DNA of 64,000 nucleotides from Salinicola acroporae (GCF_003206615.1 NZ_PZJW01000004.1:419083-483082); one strand, 5' to 3'; shown: positions 50,347 to 58,748, counted from the first letter of the stretch. A program made the numbers and translations. Notes: a model not told the origin generated them from the sequence alone.

Positions 50347-51543
50347 TCAGTATCCGAACCGGGCGGCAACCGGCCCGGTGATCTCGGCGATCATCGCGAG
50401 CTCCGCCTCGCTGAACCGGGGCTGATAGTAGGTGGGGGCGTGCAGACCGCCGGCGGCCTCGTTCAGTACGTGCGGATCGAGTTCGAGTTCGGCATGGTCG
50501 AATACCGCCTGCAGTTTGTCGTGAGGTTGGCTGCAAAGGTCTTCGTAGCGCACGACCAGGCAGGCCGCTTTCAGCTCGGGATCGGCATCCAGCGTATCGG
50601 CGACATGAGCGTAGATGGCGGCCCAGTAACGTGCCCAGCCCTCGACCTCGTTCGATGCCTCTGCAGCGCTGTCCCGGCCATCGCCTTCCCACAGTTCGGT
50701 GATGCGGCGGGTCTGTTCATCGTCGCCGACATTGATCGCGCGGCGATCGAGGCCGAATTCATAATGGCCGACACGACGCATGTGCTCCAGTGCCCGCGGT
50801 TCGCTGGTCTCGCCGGCGACGAAAAGCTTCTGCTGCTTCATCAGCGAGGCGATGTGCCACACCGGATCGCGGATCACCAGGATGAATTTAGCCTGCGGGT
50901 AGAGCTTGTGCAGGTAGCCGAGCCGCACTAGGTTGTAATTGCCCTTGGCGACGTAGCGTTCGCGCTCGCGCACCGCCAGCAGTTTGCGCACGTGCTCGTC
51001 GTAGAAGCGGGCGAACTCCGGGTTTTCCGCTTCACGCCCCAGCACCGAGCTGTGCGCCGGATCGTGAATGTCGGGGAAGAACGCCATCCACAGCATCTCC
51101 TCGAACGCCTCCGGGCTTTGCGAAGTCACCTCGATGCCGTCCTTGTGCGCGCGCTCCTGAGCCTGCTCTTTCGAGTTCGGGACCTTCTCCAGCCAGCGAT
51201 TCCACCAGTAAGGCGTCAGCAGCGGCGGAAAATCGACGTAGCGATGGGACGCCACCTTGGGGTGCGCGGCGAGATGCTCCAGCAGGATCGTCGTGCCCGA
51301 GCGCGCGAGCCCGGCGACGTAGACGGGACGATCAACGCGCTTGCCGGCAATAGCGTCTCGCACCGCGCGGGTTTCCAGATTGCCTAGCTTGATCCAGGTT
51401 CTGGGTTTGCGATGAATCCAGCCGCCCAGCCAGTGCATCCAGCCCGGTACGACGAAGCCGGGATCGGAGACCTGAGCGCTGGATGCCGACGGTCCCTTCG
51501 CTGCCGAACGTGAGGTCGGCGTATCGCTATCTGATGTGTTCAT
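50347..51543 (-). CDS. Sulfotransferase-family protein
   Basis: A 398-residue PAPS-dependent type sulfotransferase. The 5'-phosphosulfate loop is GLARSGTTILLEHL (near residue 79), the 3'-phosphate contact region is LVIRDPVWHIASLMK (near residue 224), and a late VVRYEDLCSQP is typical of the family. It probably transfers sulfate to a glycan or small molecule on the cytoplasmic face; the acceptor is unknown. The start at 51543 overlaps the stop of the membrane-protein gene upstream (ATGA); reading further upstream is not supported. It is the last gene of a four-gene minus-strand operon. Confidence 0.88.
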   Translation of the reverse strand: MNTSDSDTPTSRSAAKGPSASSAQVSDPGFVVPGWMHWLGGWIHRKPRTWIKLGNLETRAVRDAIAGKRVDRPVYVAGLARSGTTILLEHLAAHPKVASHRYVDFPPLLTPYWWNRWLEKVPNSKEQAQERAHKDGIEVTSQSPEAFEEMLWMAFFPDIHDPAHSSVLGREAENPEFARFYDEHVRKLLAVRERERYVAKGNYNLVRLGYLHKLYPQAKFILVIRDPVWHIASLMKQQKLFVAGETSEPRALEHMRRVGHYEFGLDRRAINVGDDEQTRRITELWEGDGRDSAAEASNEVEGWARYWAAIYAHVADTLDADPELKAACLVVRYEDLCSQPHDKLQAVFDHAELELDPHVLNEAAGGLHAPTYYQPRFSEAELAMIAEITGPVAARFGY

Positions 51544-52256
51544 TCGATTTTCGCCCACCGGAACGTGATGAGAGAGACGATCGTCATGATCGGGAAGAAG
51601 ACCGCCAGCCAGTGGCGCATCCAGCCCGGCCCGAACGGAAGATAGTCGGGCTCCGGCAGGTCGAAGGCGATCCGTGCTATGCCGCTCTCCGCGGACAGGT
51701 AACCCAAGGGGTTGGCGGCCAGCCAGTTCCACCAATGGCGTTGCTCGACCACCGGGATCGGCGCCGTGATGGCGACGTTGGCCAATTCGCTGTCGCTGTC
51801 GCTGACGATCACGTGGGGGCCATCGCCCTGCTGCACCCACTGCGCCTCGTAGGTGTCCGGCGTGACCTGCACGGTCGGGGTGTCGCCTGCCGCCGGCAAG
51901 GCGTGAGCGTAGTAGCTCTCCAGCCAGGTCAATAGCGCCAGCAGGGGCAGGATCGAGACCAGCGTGGGCAGGAACACCAGCCCGAGATGTTTGAAGGCAG
52001 CGAGAAACTGGTTGCGGATCAAGGGGCCGGCGTCACTGAACTCACCGTCGAACTCGTTGAGTCGCTGGCGTGCGGCGCGGGCCTCGCGCTTGGCGTGGCC
52101 GATTCTGCCTTGCGGCGATACCAGTCGATACAGGAACAGCGTGCCGACACCGGCGATCGTCGCCCATACGATCAGGCGCACGGTGGCCGGCAGGAACGGC
52201 TGCATCCCGCCATCGATGGCGCCGAAGATCGGGTCGGGCAGATTCAGTAAACCCAT
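51540..52256 (-). CDS. Membrane protein with coiled-coil segment (Oxa1/DUF106-like?)
   Basis: A 238-residue protein with about three membrane helices: near residues 20-40 (VRLIVWATIAGVGTLFLYRL), 85-105 (HLGLVFLPTLVSILPLLALL) and at the C-terminus (HWLAVFFPIMTIVSLITF). A basic helical segment (HAKREARAARQRLNEF) follows the first helix, a layout reminiscent of the EMC3/DUF106 branch of Oxa1-like insertases, but this is only a resemblance in layout. About 90 residues between helices 2 and 3 are probably extracytoplasmic. AGGAGG lies 4 bases before the ATG at 52256. Coupled to the sulfotransferase gene by a 4-base overlap. Confidence 0.65.
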   Translation of the reverse strand: MGLLNLPDPIFGAIDGGMQPFLPATVRLIVWATIAGVGTLFLYRLVSPQGRIGHAKREARAARQRLNEFDGEFSDAGPLIRNQFLAAFKHLGLVFLPTLVSILPLLALLTWLESYYAHALPAAGDTPTVQVTPDTYEAQWVQQGDGPHVIVSDSDSELANVAITAPIPVVEQRHWWNWLAANPLGYLSAESGIARIAFDLPEPDYLPFGPGWMRHWLAVFFPIMTIVSLITFRWAKIE

Positions 52257-52353
52257 GTGTCCTCCTGACACGAGCTGCTCCTCGGCGCGTCGTTCGGCGC
52301 CGAAGACAGGGGTAACGTTTCATGGCGAGGGGGAAGTGCCTCGGGATCGATGC

Positions 52354-52387
52354 GATGGCCGGGACGCGCCAGGACGTCCCGGCCCAT
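52354..52387 (-). other. Intercistronic hairpin in the sulfotransferase operon
   Basis: GATGGCCGGGACG and CGTCCCGGCCCATC form a 13-bp stem with one bulged base. It lies in the 141-base gap between the 110-residue membrane protein gene and the following one. There is no T run, so it is more likely an RNA-stability or attenuation element than a simple terminator. Confidence 0.55.
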
Positions 52388-52397
52388 CACTCTGACT

Positions 52398-52730
52398 TCA
52401 CGAGCGCTGGTCGCGCTGCGCCTGTTCGACGCGAGTGGTGGTCGGCGGCGACTCGGGGTTCTGGGCGGTGCGGGCCTGCACCGTGGATGAATCGCCCGCC
52501 GAGGCCGCGGCGGCTTCGGCCTTGCGACGGCGGCGCATGCGACGGATCGGCCACATGATGACGAAGAACAGCGCCATGCCGACGGCGGCGATGATGCCCC
52601 ATAGCGCCGTGAGAAGGCTCAGCCCGGCACCCGGGCCAACGTAGGCTTCGGCGGTGAGCGGCAGGATGGCACCGACGGTCAGCATGCCCGTCAGCAGGAA
52701 CTTTTCGTATCGCTTGGTCAAACGCGTCAT
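52398..52730 (-). CDS. Small membrane protein with AYVGPGAG motif
   Basis: A 110-residue protein. A first hydrophobic stretch (FLLTGMLTVGAILPLTAEA) looks like a signal peptide. It is followed by YVGPGAGLSLLTALWGIIAAVGMALFFVIMWPIRRMRRRR, a glycine motif, one membrane helix and a basic stop, then a Ala/Ser/Thr-rich tail. The ATG at 52730 has a near-perfect GGAGGTGA ribosome site; a GTG nine bases earlier overlaps the previous stop (GTGA). Proteins with this AYVGPGAG start are, to my knowledge, uncharacterised. It probably forms a membrane complex with the products of the neighbouring sulfotransferase operon genes. Confidence 0.7.
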   Translation of the reverse strand: MTRLTKRYEKFLLTGMLTVGAILPLTAEAYVGPGAGLSLLTALWGIIAAVGMALFFVIMWPIRRMRRRRKAEAAAASAGDSSTVQARTAQNPESPPTTTRVEQAQRDQRS

Positions 52731-52735
52731 GACGA

Positions 52736-54073
52736 TCACCTCCCAGTGGTGTCGAGGTCGGCGCGGAAATCCGCGTCGAGGTTTGCAGTGGCGATGCGCT
52801 GGCCCGATGAGACCACGGGGACGTACTGCTCCTTGTCACCCCCGCGAGCGGGATTGATGAACTCCCAGGCGATCTCCCCCTGTGGAGTCGTCTCGAACAG
52901 CCGGCCGCCATCGGATTCGGTGATCAGCCGGTTGCCATTCGGCAGCGTCTGCGCGGCACCGCGCAGGCCGCTGTCGAAGGGGTGTTCATCATTGCCGCTG
53001 TAGCTTGAGACAATCGCATCGTCGTTCGGGTTCACTTCCAGGATGCGGGTGCGATTGCCCCGCTCGAAATTGCCCAGGTTGTCGAACAGCGTGAAGTTGC
53101 CGTCGGGCTGGACGCGGGCGGAATGCTGGCCCAGCCATGGCCCTTTCATCGCCCAGGTCATCTCCCCGGAGTCCGGATCGACCAGCGCCACGGCTCCGGG
53201 GTGGCGAAACGACAGCATGATCTGGCCGCCGTGGCCGTTGGCCGGCGCGAAATTCCGGGTCAGTTCGTCGTCCAGGTACTGAACGCTGTTGGTGTGAAGC
53301 GGGTCTTCCGTGGCGAAGCTCGGCACCGAGTAGAACAGCCCGGCGAAGGGAGAGTCGATGAAGGCGTCGCCGAGCGAAACCTTGCTGATCTCCTCGCCCG
53401 TCTCCCCGTCCAGCCTGACCAGGTAGTCGTCGAGCCACGGGTAGGAGAGGGCCTGGAAGTCGGGCACCTTCCGCTGAGTGAACGCGTGGGTCAGGGTTAT
53501 CACGTCGCCGTCCGGGGTGATATCCAGGTCATGGTGGGTGCTGGCGTGATACTTCCAGATGATCCGGGAGTCGGCATCGAGTTTGACGATGCCATATCCC
53601 CACGGGGTGTCGTTGTCGGCGATGTACATGGCCACCAGGTCGCCGTTGGGCAGGACCTTGGCCTTGCGCCAGTACATGCGATCGTCGGGGCGGGGCGCGC
53701 GGCCGGTCGGGCTGGTTTCCCAGACGTGGCTGTAGGGCAGTTCCCAGCGGTGCACGACCTTCCCTTGCATGTCGACCAGGTTGGCGTAGGGGCCATCGCC
53801 CGAGGTGTAGAGGGTCAGGCCCTCGTAGGCTTTCTGTGGGTCGTCGATGGTGGTGCCCCGGTCATCCCGACGGGCGTCGCGCCACAGGTCGGTATCGGTA
53901 TAGAGGTCGTTGTCGGACTGCTGCGCGATAACGGCAACCGCCGCCTTGTGGGCATCGTCGAGATAGGTATAGGGAAACGACTTCGTCAGAATGACGAAGG
54001 CGCCCCCGATGAAAGCCATGAAGGCAATCGCCACGCAAAAGATGGCGAAGCCGGCACGATCCGCATTGTGCAT
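52736..54073 (-). CDS. Arylsulfotransferase (ASST)-like membrane-anchored beta-propeller protein
   Basis: A 445-residue protein with an N-terminal membrane anchor (residues about 7-30) and an extracytoplasmic propeller. Repeated blades contain W-rich and Asn-Gly motifs such as LYTSGDGPYANLVDMQGKVVHRW, LDITPDGDV, QPDGNFTLFDN and TLPNGNRLITESD, typical of arylsulfotransferase-like proteins. True ASST enzymes move sulfate between phenolic esters via a catalytic His; THHDLDITPDG near residue 193 is a candidate, but I cannot verify it. It heads the operon that ends with a PAPS-type sulfotransferase, which makes a joint role in sulfated envelope molecules plausible. Confidence 0.78.
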   Translation of the reverse strand: MHNADRAGFAIFCVAIAFMAFIGGAFVILTKSFPYTYLDDAHKAAVAVIAQQSDNDLYTDTDLWRDARRDDRGTTIDDPQKAYEGLTLYTSGDGPYANLVDMQGKVVHRWELPYSHVWETSPTGRAPRPDDRMYWRKAKVLPNGDLVAMYIADNDTPWGYGIVKLDADSRIIWKYHASTHHDLDITPDGDVITLTHAFTQRKVPDFQALSYPWLDDYLVRLDGETGEEISKVSLGDAFIDSPFAGLFYSVPSFATEDPLHTNSVQYLDDELTRNFAPANGHGGQIMLSFRHPGAVALVDPDSGEMTWAMKGPWLGQHSARVQPDGNFTLFDNLGNFERGNRTRILEVNPNDDAIVSSYSGNDEHPFDSGLRGAAQTLPNGNRLITESDGGRLFETTPQGEIAWEFINPARGGDKEQYVPVVSSGQRIATANLDADFRADLDTTGR

Positions 54074-54432
54074 GTCGCCGTTCCTGAAGTTGCTGAGTCA
54101 GCCCCTTCAATCACCCCGGAGTCGGCCAGTCTGCCTCCTGGCGAGAATCCTCTGCCGACGCTTCCTGCGCCGGTCGTTATCGTCAATCGAGCTTAAGGCG
54201 ACCGGGTCGAAAATGAATGAGGTTTTTTGTCAGCGGGTTTGCCGATATGGGGGCGTTTGGTTACCGGTGGTGAGTCCTGTAACCCACGGCTTCGTCCCCG
54301 ACCGGCCTCGGCGACGGTGGGCGCGCGTCCCGGATTTTTCCTGGCGTTCGGTGACGGGGTCGATATCATCGTCCGCTTCGTCCGTCGGCAGCGTTCGACG
54401 GATACCGTTCACGGTTCGAAAAGAGGCGATGC
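54074..54432. other. Divergent intergenic region (359 bp)
   Basis: This gap separates the divergent ASST-like and antiporter-family genes and must contain both promoters. It is GC-rich in its right half and contains GAGGTTTTTTGTC near 54220. I see no convincing gene, terminator, riboswitch or repeat in it. Confidence 0.5.
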
Positions 54433-55794
54433 ATGAATGCTGTGGTGCTGGCCATCCTGATCATGGTCACGTTGAGTCTGGCGCGGGTATCGGTCGTATT
54501 CGCGCTGATCGTTGCCGCCATCGCGGGCGGGCTTTATGCGGGCTTGCCGCTCGATGCCATTCTGGAAGCTTTCAACGGTGGCCTGGGCAACGGGGCGACG
54601 GTGGCGATCTCCTATGCGGTGCTGGGGGCATTCGCGGTAGCGCTTTCGCGCTCGGGCATCACCCAGGGCCTGGCTCGACGCGCCGTCCAGCGATTCCATC
54701 TCGAGGGTACCGGCGCTCGCCCGCGTCGCGTGGTGCTGGCGCTGCTGGGTTGTCTGCTGCTGGCGGCGATCAGTTCGCAGAACCTGATCCCGGTGCATAT
54801 CGCCTTCATTCCGATCCTGGTGCCACCGCTGCTGACGCTGATGAACCGGCTCGAACTCGATCGCCGCGCGGTGGCCTGCGTGATCACCTTCGGCATCACC
54901 GCCCCCTACATGCTGCTGCCGGTGGGATTCGGGGCCATCTTTCTCAACGATATCCTGCTCAACAACCTCAACAGCAGCGGTGCCCAGCTCGGCCTTCAGG
55001 TCGAGGCGGCCCAGGTGCCGCTGGCCATGGCGATGCCGATCGGCGGGATGGCGCTGGGACTACTGGTGGCGGTGTTCTTCAGCTATCGTCGCCGGCGGCA
55101 TTACGACGACCGCGCGCTGGTGGGGCAGCGGGATGACGAGCAGCCCGCGACCGCACCCAATGGAGAAGCCGGTCTTCGCGGCTGGCAGAAGATCGTACTG
55201 GCGGCGTCACTGATCGGCACGGTGGTGGTGCAGTTGCTGACCGACTCGATGGTGCTCGGCGGACTGTTCGGCTTTGCGCTGCTGTCGGTCAGCGGCGTGT
55301 TCCGGTGGCGTGCGCAGGACGACGTCTTTACCGAGGGCATGCGGATGATGGCGCAGGTCGGCTTCATCATGATCGCGGCCGCCGGTTTCGCCGGAGTGAT
55401 GCAGGCGACCGGTGCGGTGGACAGCCTGGTGACGAGTTCGGCAGCGATGATCGGCGACCACAAGGGGCTGGCCGCGTTGATCATGCTGCTGGTGGGGCTG
55501 TTCATCACCATGGGCATCGGCTCGTCGTTTTCCACCATCCCGATCATCGCCTCGCTCTACGTGCCGCTGGCGCTGGGGTTCGGCTTCTCGCCGTTGGCGA
55601 CCACCGCGCTGGTGGGAACGGCGGCGGCGCTGGGCGACGCCGGCTCGCCGGCCTCGGATTCCACGCTCGGCCCGACCGCCGGACTCAATGCCGACGGCCA
55701 GCACGACCACATCTGGGACAGCGTGGTGCCGACCTTCCTGCACTACAACGTGCCGCTGCTGGTCTTCGGCTGGATCGCGGCGATGACACTTTGA
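54433..55794 (+). CDS. Na+/H+ antiporter-family (YuiF-like) carrier
   Basis: A 453-residue polytopic protein with about 11-12 membrane helices. Conserved-looking segments are SYAVLGAFAVALSRSGITQGLARR, ISSQNLIPVHIAFIPILVPPLL, GIGSSFSTIPIIASLYVPLA and ALGDAGSPASDSTLGPTAGLN, typical of the Na_H_antiport family. Members are annotated as sodium/proton antiporters, but some relatives transport amino acids or organic acids. For a halophile, sodium homeostasis fits, but substrate is not determined. The stop TGA merges into the start of the heptanucleotide repeat. Confidence 0.85.
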   Translation: MNAVVLAILIMVTLSLARVSVVFALIVAAIAGGLYAGLPLDAILEAFNGGLGNGATVAISYAVLGAFAVALSRSGITQGLARRAVQRFHLEGTGARPRRVVLALLGCLLLAAISSQNLIPVHIAFIPILVPPLLTLMNRLELDRRAVACVITFGITAPYMLLPVGFGAIFLNDILLNNLNSSGAQLGLQVEAAQVPLAMAMPIGGMALGLLVAVFFSYRRRRHYDDRALVGQRDDEQPATAPNGEAGLRGWQKIVLAASLIGTVVVQLLTDSMVLGGLFGFALLSVSGVFRWRAQDDVFTEGMRMMAQVGFIMIAAAGFAGVMQATGAVDSLVTSSAAMIGDHKGLAALIMLLVGLFITMGIGSSFSTIPIIASLYVPLALGFGFSPLATTALVGTAAALGDAGSPASDSTLGPTAGLNADGQHDHIWDSVVPTFLHYNVPLLVFGWIAAMTL

Positions 55795-55880
55795 GCCACG
55801 AGCCACGAGCCACGAGCCACGAGCCACGAGCCACGAGCCACGAGCCACGAGCCACGAGCCACGAGCCACGAGCCACGAGC
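55793..55880. repeat. Heptanucleotide tandem repeat (GAGCCAC), about 12.5 copies
   Basis: An uninterrupted array of the 7-base unit GAGCCAC spans 88 bases between the stop codons of two convergent genes. It starts inside the TGA of the carrier gene and ends 2 bases before the stop of the deacetylase gene. Perfect long arrays of this kind change length by slippage. Being outside reading frames, it would not phase-switch a protein directly but may form RNA structure at both mRNA 3' ends. Confidence 0.95.
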
Positions 55881-55882
55881 GC

Positions 55883-56785
55883 TCAGTACGAGGGCGCCTG
55901 CTCGCTGATGTGGTCGGCGATGGCGCCCGGTGTCGTCCACCACACGCCCTGGGCCTCGCGGTAATCGGCCAGCTCGGTGAGCACCTCCCGCAGTTGACGC
56001 AACCGGAACGGCTGGCCGATCAGCCAGGGGTGCAGCGCGATGCCCATGACGAGAGGCTGTCGGCGTGACTGCTCCAGCAGTTCCCGAAACTGATCGCGGA
56101 TCATCGTCGTGAACTCGTCCATCGAGACGCGATGGGTCGATATGGTCGGAATGTCGTTGAGTTCCTGCGGGTAGGGGATCGACCAGAGCGTGCCGGCGCG
56201 AGTGCTCATGGCGATCGGTCGGTCATCATGCGCCCAGTTGAGCTCGTAGTCGAAGCCCGCCCCCGCCAGCAGGTCCGGCGTCGCTTCGCTTTCCGAGATC
56301 CACGGTGACAGCCAGCCGGCAGGCGCCTGGCCGTAGCGCTCGGCGAGACGATCGCGGCAGCTGCGAATCAGCTCTTGCTCCCGGGTTTCATCCATCTGGC
56401 CCTGGCGCTCGGCGTTGGTGTGGCCATGGGCGATGATCTCGTCGCCACGCGCAACGAAGGCATCCAGCAGCTCGGGGCAGTGATCGAGAACCGAGGTGTT
56501 GGCGATGACGCCCGCCGGCAGATTCAACGCCTCGAAGAGTTCGAGACAGCGCCATGCCCCTACCCGGTTGCCGTACTCGCGCCACGCGTAATTGAGCACG
56601 TCCGGTTCGCCTGCCGGCGCGGGCGGCGCGATCCCCACGCCGCGGCCCTCGCCGAAGGCGTAATGCTCCAGATTGAGGCCGACGTAGACCGCCAGGTCGG
56701 TGTTGCCGGGCCAATGCCAATCGTCCCGATCGGTGATCGGGCGGTAGGCGAAGCGCTGGTGGTGGCGCAGCGATGGCAAAGACAT
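55883..56785 (-). CDS. Polysaccharide deacetylase-family protein (PuuE-like)
   Basis: A 300-residue NodB-fold hydrolase. Features shared with PuuE-type enzymes include AVYVGLNLEHYAFG, WREYGNRVGAWRC, the long NTSVLDHCPELLDAFVARG region and GDEIIAHGHTNAE with the metal His pair, then GWLSPWISESEATPDLLAGAGFDYE and a late ALHPWLIGQPFR. Relatives hydrolyse N-acyl or cyclic amide bonds (chitooligosaccharide, allantoin, formylated or acylated substrates). No signal peptide is visible, so a cytoplasmic small-molecule substrate is likely. No allantoin or purine genes are adjacent. Confidence 0.85.
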   Translation of the reverse strand: MSLPSLRHHQRFAYRPITDRDDWHWPGNTDLAVYVGLNLEHYAFGEGRGVGIAPPAPAGEPDVLNYAWREYGNRVGAWRCLELFEALNLPAGVIANTSVLDHCPELLDAFVARGDEIIAHGHTNAERQGQMDETREQELIRSCRDRLAERYGQAPAGWLSPWISESEATPDLLAGAGFDYELNWAHDDRPIAMSTRAGTLWSIPYPQELNDIPTISTHRVSMDEFTTMIRDQFRELLEQSRRQPLVMGIALHPWLIGQPFRLRQLREVLTELADYREAQGVWWTTPGAIADHISEQAPSY

Positions 56786-56847
56786 TCTGTTGATCCTGTG
56801 ACGGGTGGTCCTTGAGTGTAGTCATTTCGCATTCGTACGCTGTTGCG

Positions 56848-56903
56848 GGATGTAAAGCTTGCTTTCCTTTTCTGTCAGCGACAGGATGTAAAACTTGCTT
56901 TCC
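56848..56903 (+). promoter_or_regulatory. 20-bp direct repeat upstream of the membrane-protein/XRE pair
   Basis: GGATGTAAAGCTTGCTTTCC (56848-56867) and GGATGTAAAACTTGCTTTCC (56884-56903) differ by one base and start 36 bases apart. They lie just before the ribosome site of the two-gene unit. The XRE regulator encoded second is the natural candidate to bind them, giving autoregulation. Confidence 0.65.
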
Positions 56904-56922
56904 ATTCCCCACGGAGATTGAT

Positions 56923-57297
56923 GTGAGCCGCTATCTCAAGGAATTCACTGGTGCAATGGCGCTCTATCTGGGGCTGCTGGTCGCCTCGTTGATCTTGTTG
57001 GTGCACTTTGCAGAGGCAAGCCCGTGGGTTCGCGTACCACTGGCGCTGATGCCCATCATTCCGTGTGGTTTGATGTGCTGGGTCGTGGTGCGCGAGATGC
57101 GACGCATCGACGAGCTGCAGCTACGCATCCAGTTCGAGGCATTGGGGTTCGCCTTTGCGGCCACTGCGTTGAGCACCTTCAGCTATGGATTTTTGCAGAA
57201 CGTGGGGTTGCCCCAGATCTCCTGGCTGATGATCTGGCCGCTCATGGGGGCGATGTGGATCCTGGGACTGATGATCGCCAGACGGCGATATCGATGA
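56923..57297 (+). CDS. Small four-helix membrane protein paired with XRE regulator
   Basis: A 124-residue protein with four predicted membrane helices: MALYLGLLVASLILLVHF, VPLALMPIIPCGLMCWVVV, FAFAATALSTFSYGFL and LMIWPLMGAMWILGLMIA. A charged loop between helices 2 and 3 contains REMRRIDELQLRIQFEAL. It starts with GTG at 56923 after GGAG. The next gene overlaps by 4 bases and encodes a short XRE regulator. Such pairs are widespread in bacteria and have no assigned function; the membrane protein may sense envelope conditions or be the regulated target. Confidence 0.75.
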   Translation: MSRYLKEFTGAMALYLGLLVASLILLVHFAEASPWVRVPLALMPIIPCGLMCWVVVREMRRIDELQLRIQFEALGFAFAATALSTFSYGFLQNVGLPQISWLMIWPLMGAMWILGLMIARRRYR

Positions 57298-57485
57298 AGA
57301 ACCGCCTGAAAGCGCTGCGCAAGCAGAGGGCATGGTCCCAGGAGATGCTGGCGAGCGCGCTGTCGGTGTCGCGCCAGACAATCAACGCGATCGAAAACGA
57401 GCGTTACGACCCGAGCCTGCCGTTGGCCTTCGCTATTGCGCGCTTGTTCTCGTTGCCGATCGAGTCGATTTTCAGCGACGAATGA
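57294..57485 (+). CDS. Short XRE-family transcription regulator
   Basis: A 63-residue protein that is nearly all helix-turn-helix: MKNRLKALRKQRAWSQEMLA, then SVSRQTINAIENERYDPS and FAIARLFSLPIESIF. It matches the YgzD/YozG-like group of minimal Cro/C1-type regulators. The start overlaps the stop of the membrane-protein gene (ATGA). It probably binds the 20-bp direct repeats upstream of its own operon. Confidence 0.9.
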   Translation: MKNRLKALRKQRAWSQEMLASALSVSRQTINAIENERYDPSLPLAFAIARLFSLPIESIFSDE

Positions 57486-57598
57486 TCGTGCCAGGTCCCG
57501 TCATGGTGATAGACAGGCAGTGTTGTCATGGAGGATCACGCGGTTTTCGATGAGCCTGTTAAGCTATCGAGGACAGTCACCGTCACTCAGGAGTCAGA

Positions 57599-58738
57599 AT
57601 GAGCAAGAGCACCGGCAAGAGCCCCAAGAGAACCGCCAAGGGCGGCCGAGGCAGCGCCAAGCCGCTCGACGCGGATGCCATGGCGTTCCTCGAACGCTAT
57701 CTCAACAACGCCTCGCCCACCGGTTACGAGTGGGAGGGCCAGAAGCTGTGGATGGACTACCTGCGGCCCTACGTCGACGAGTTCATCACCGACACCTACG
57801 GCACCGCCGTCGGCGTGATCAACCCGGACGCCGAGTACAAGGTGGTGATCGAAGGACACGCCGACGAGATCTCCTGGTACGTCAACTACATCACCGACAA
57901 CGGCCTGATCTACGTCATCCGCAACGGCGGCAGCGACCACCAGATCGCGCCCTCCAAACGGGTCAACATCCATACCGACAGTGGCATCGTCCAGGGCGTG
58001 TTTGGCTGGCCGGCGATCCATACCCGGCGCCAGGGCCCGAAGGAGAAGCCGCCGGAGCTCGACAACATCTTCATCGACGTCGGTTGCAGCACCAAGGAGG
58101 AGGTCGAGGCGCTGGGCGTGCATGTCGGCTGCGTGATCACTTACCCGGACGAGTTCTTCGTGCTCAACGGCGACAAGCTGGTCTGTCGGGCGATCGACAA
58201 CCGCATCGGCGGCTTCATGATCGCGGAAGTGGCGCGGCTGCTGAAGGCGCGCAAGCAGAAGCTCGATTTCGGTCTCTACATCGTCAATGCGGTGCAGGAA
58301 GAGGTGGGGCTGCGCGGTGCCGAGATGATCGCCGAACGGCTCGACCCGAACGTGGCGATCGTCACCGACGTCAGCCACGACACCTCGACGCCGATGATCG
58401 AACCGCGTCGCGAGGGTGCCAACAAGATCGGCGACGGCCCGGTGATCTGCTACGCCCCGGCGATCCAGAACAAGCTGCGTGAGCGGTTGATCAAGGTCGC
58501 CACCGAGCAGAAGATTCCGTTCCAGCGGTTGCCGCGTTCACGCGCCACCGGTACCGATACCGACGCCTTCGCCTACTCCAACTCCGGCGTGGCCTCGGCG
58601 TTGATCTCGCTGCCGCTGCGCTACATGCACACCACCGTCGAGATGGTCCACAAGCAGGATGTCGAGAACGTGATCGAGCTGATCTATCACGCACTGCTCG
58701 ACATCAAGTCGGGCGAGACCTTCAGCTACTTCGAGTAA
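57599..58738 (+). CDS. M42-family metallo-aminopeptidase
   Basis: A 379-residue dinuclear metallopeptidase of the M42 (glutamyl aminopeptidase/endoglucanase) family. Metal and catalytic residues are visible: EGHADEISW (His near residue 88), AIDNRIGGFM (Asp near 202), NAVQEEVGLRGA (catalytic Glu, near 238), VTDVSHDTS (Asp near 260) and MHTTVEM (His near 344). The first 22 residues are a Lys/Gly-rich extension. M42 enzymes form 12-subunit cages that trim peptides in the cytoplasm. AGGAG precedes the start. Confidence 0.93.
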   Translation: MSKSTGKSPKRTAKGGRGSAKPLDADAMAFLERYLNNASPTGYEWEGQKLWMDYLRPYVDEFITDTYGTAVGVINPDAEYKVVIEGHADEISWYVNYITDNGLIYVIRNGGSDHQIAPSKRVNIHTDSGIVQGVFGWPAIHTRRQGPKEKPPELDNIFIDVGCSTKEEVEALGVHVGCVITYPDEFFVLNGDKLVCRAIDNRIGGFMIAEVARLLKARKQKLDFGLYIVNAVQEEVGLRGAEMIAERLDPNVAIVTDVSHDTSTPMIEPRREGANKIGDGPVICYAPAIQNKLRERLIKVATEQKIPFQRLPRSRATGTDTDAFAYSNSGVASALISLPLRYMHTTVEMVHKQDVENVIELIYHALLDIKSGETFSYFE

Positions 58739-58748
58739 CTGTCATGAT

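Noticed and set aside
54074-54432. Possible riboswitch or small gene upstream of the antiporter-family gene
   Set aside because: No conserved aptamer pattern, terminator or credible coding signal could be recognised.
55793-55880. Possible CRISPR array
   Set aside because: The 7-base units are contiguous with no spacers; it is a simple tandem repeat and no cas genes are present.
55685-55943. Minus-strand and plus-strand frames made of GSWLVAR or ATSHEPR repeats
   Set aside because: They are translations of the heptanucleotide array and flanking gene ends, not proteins.
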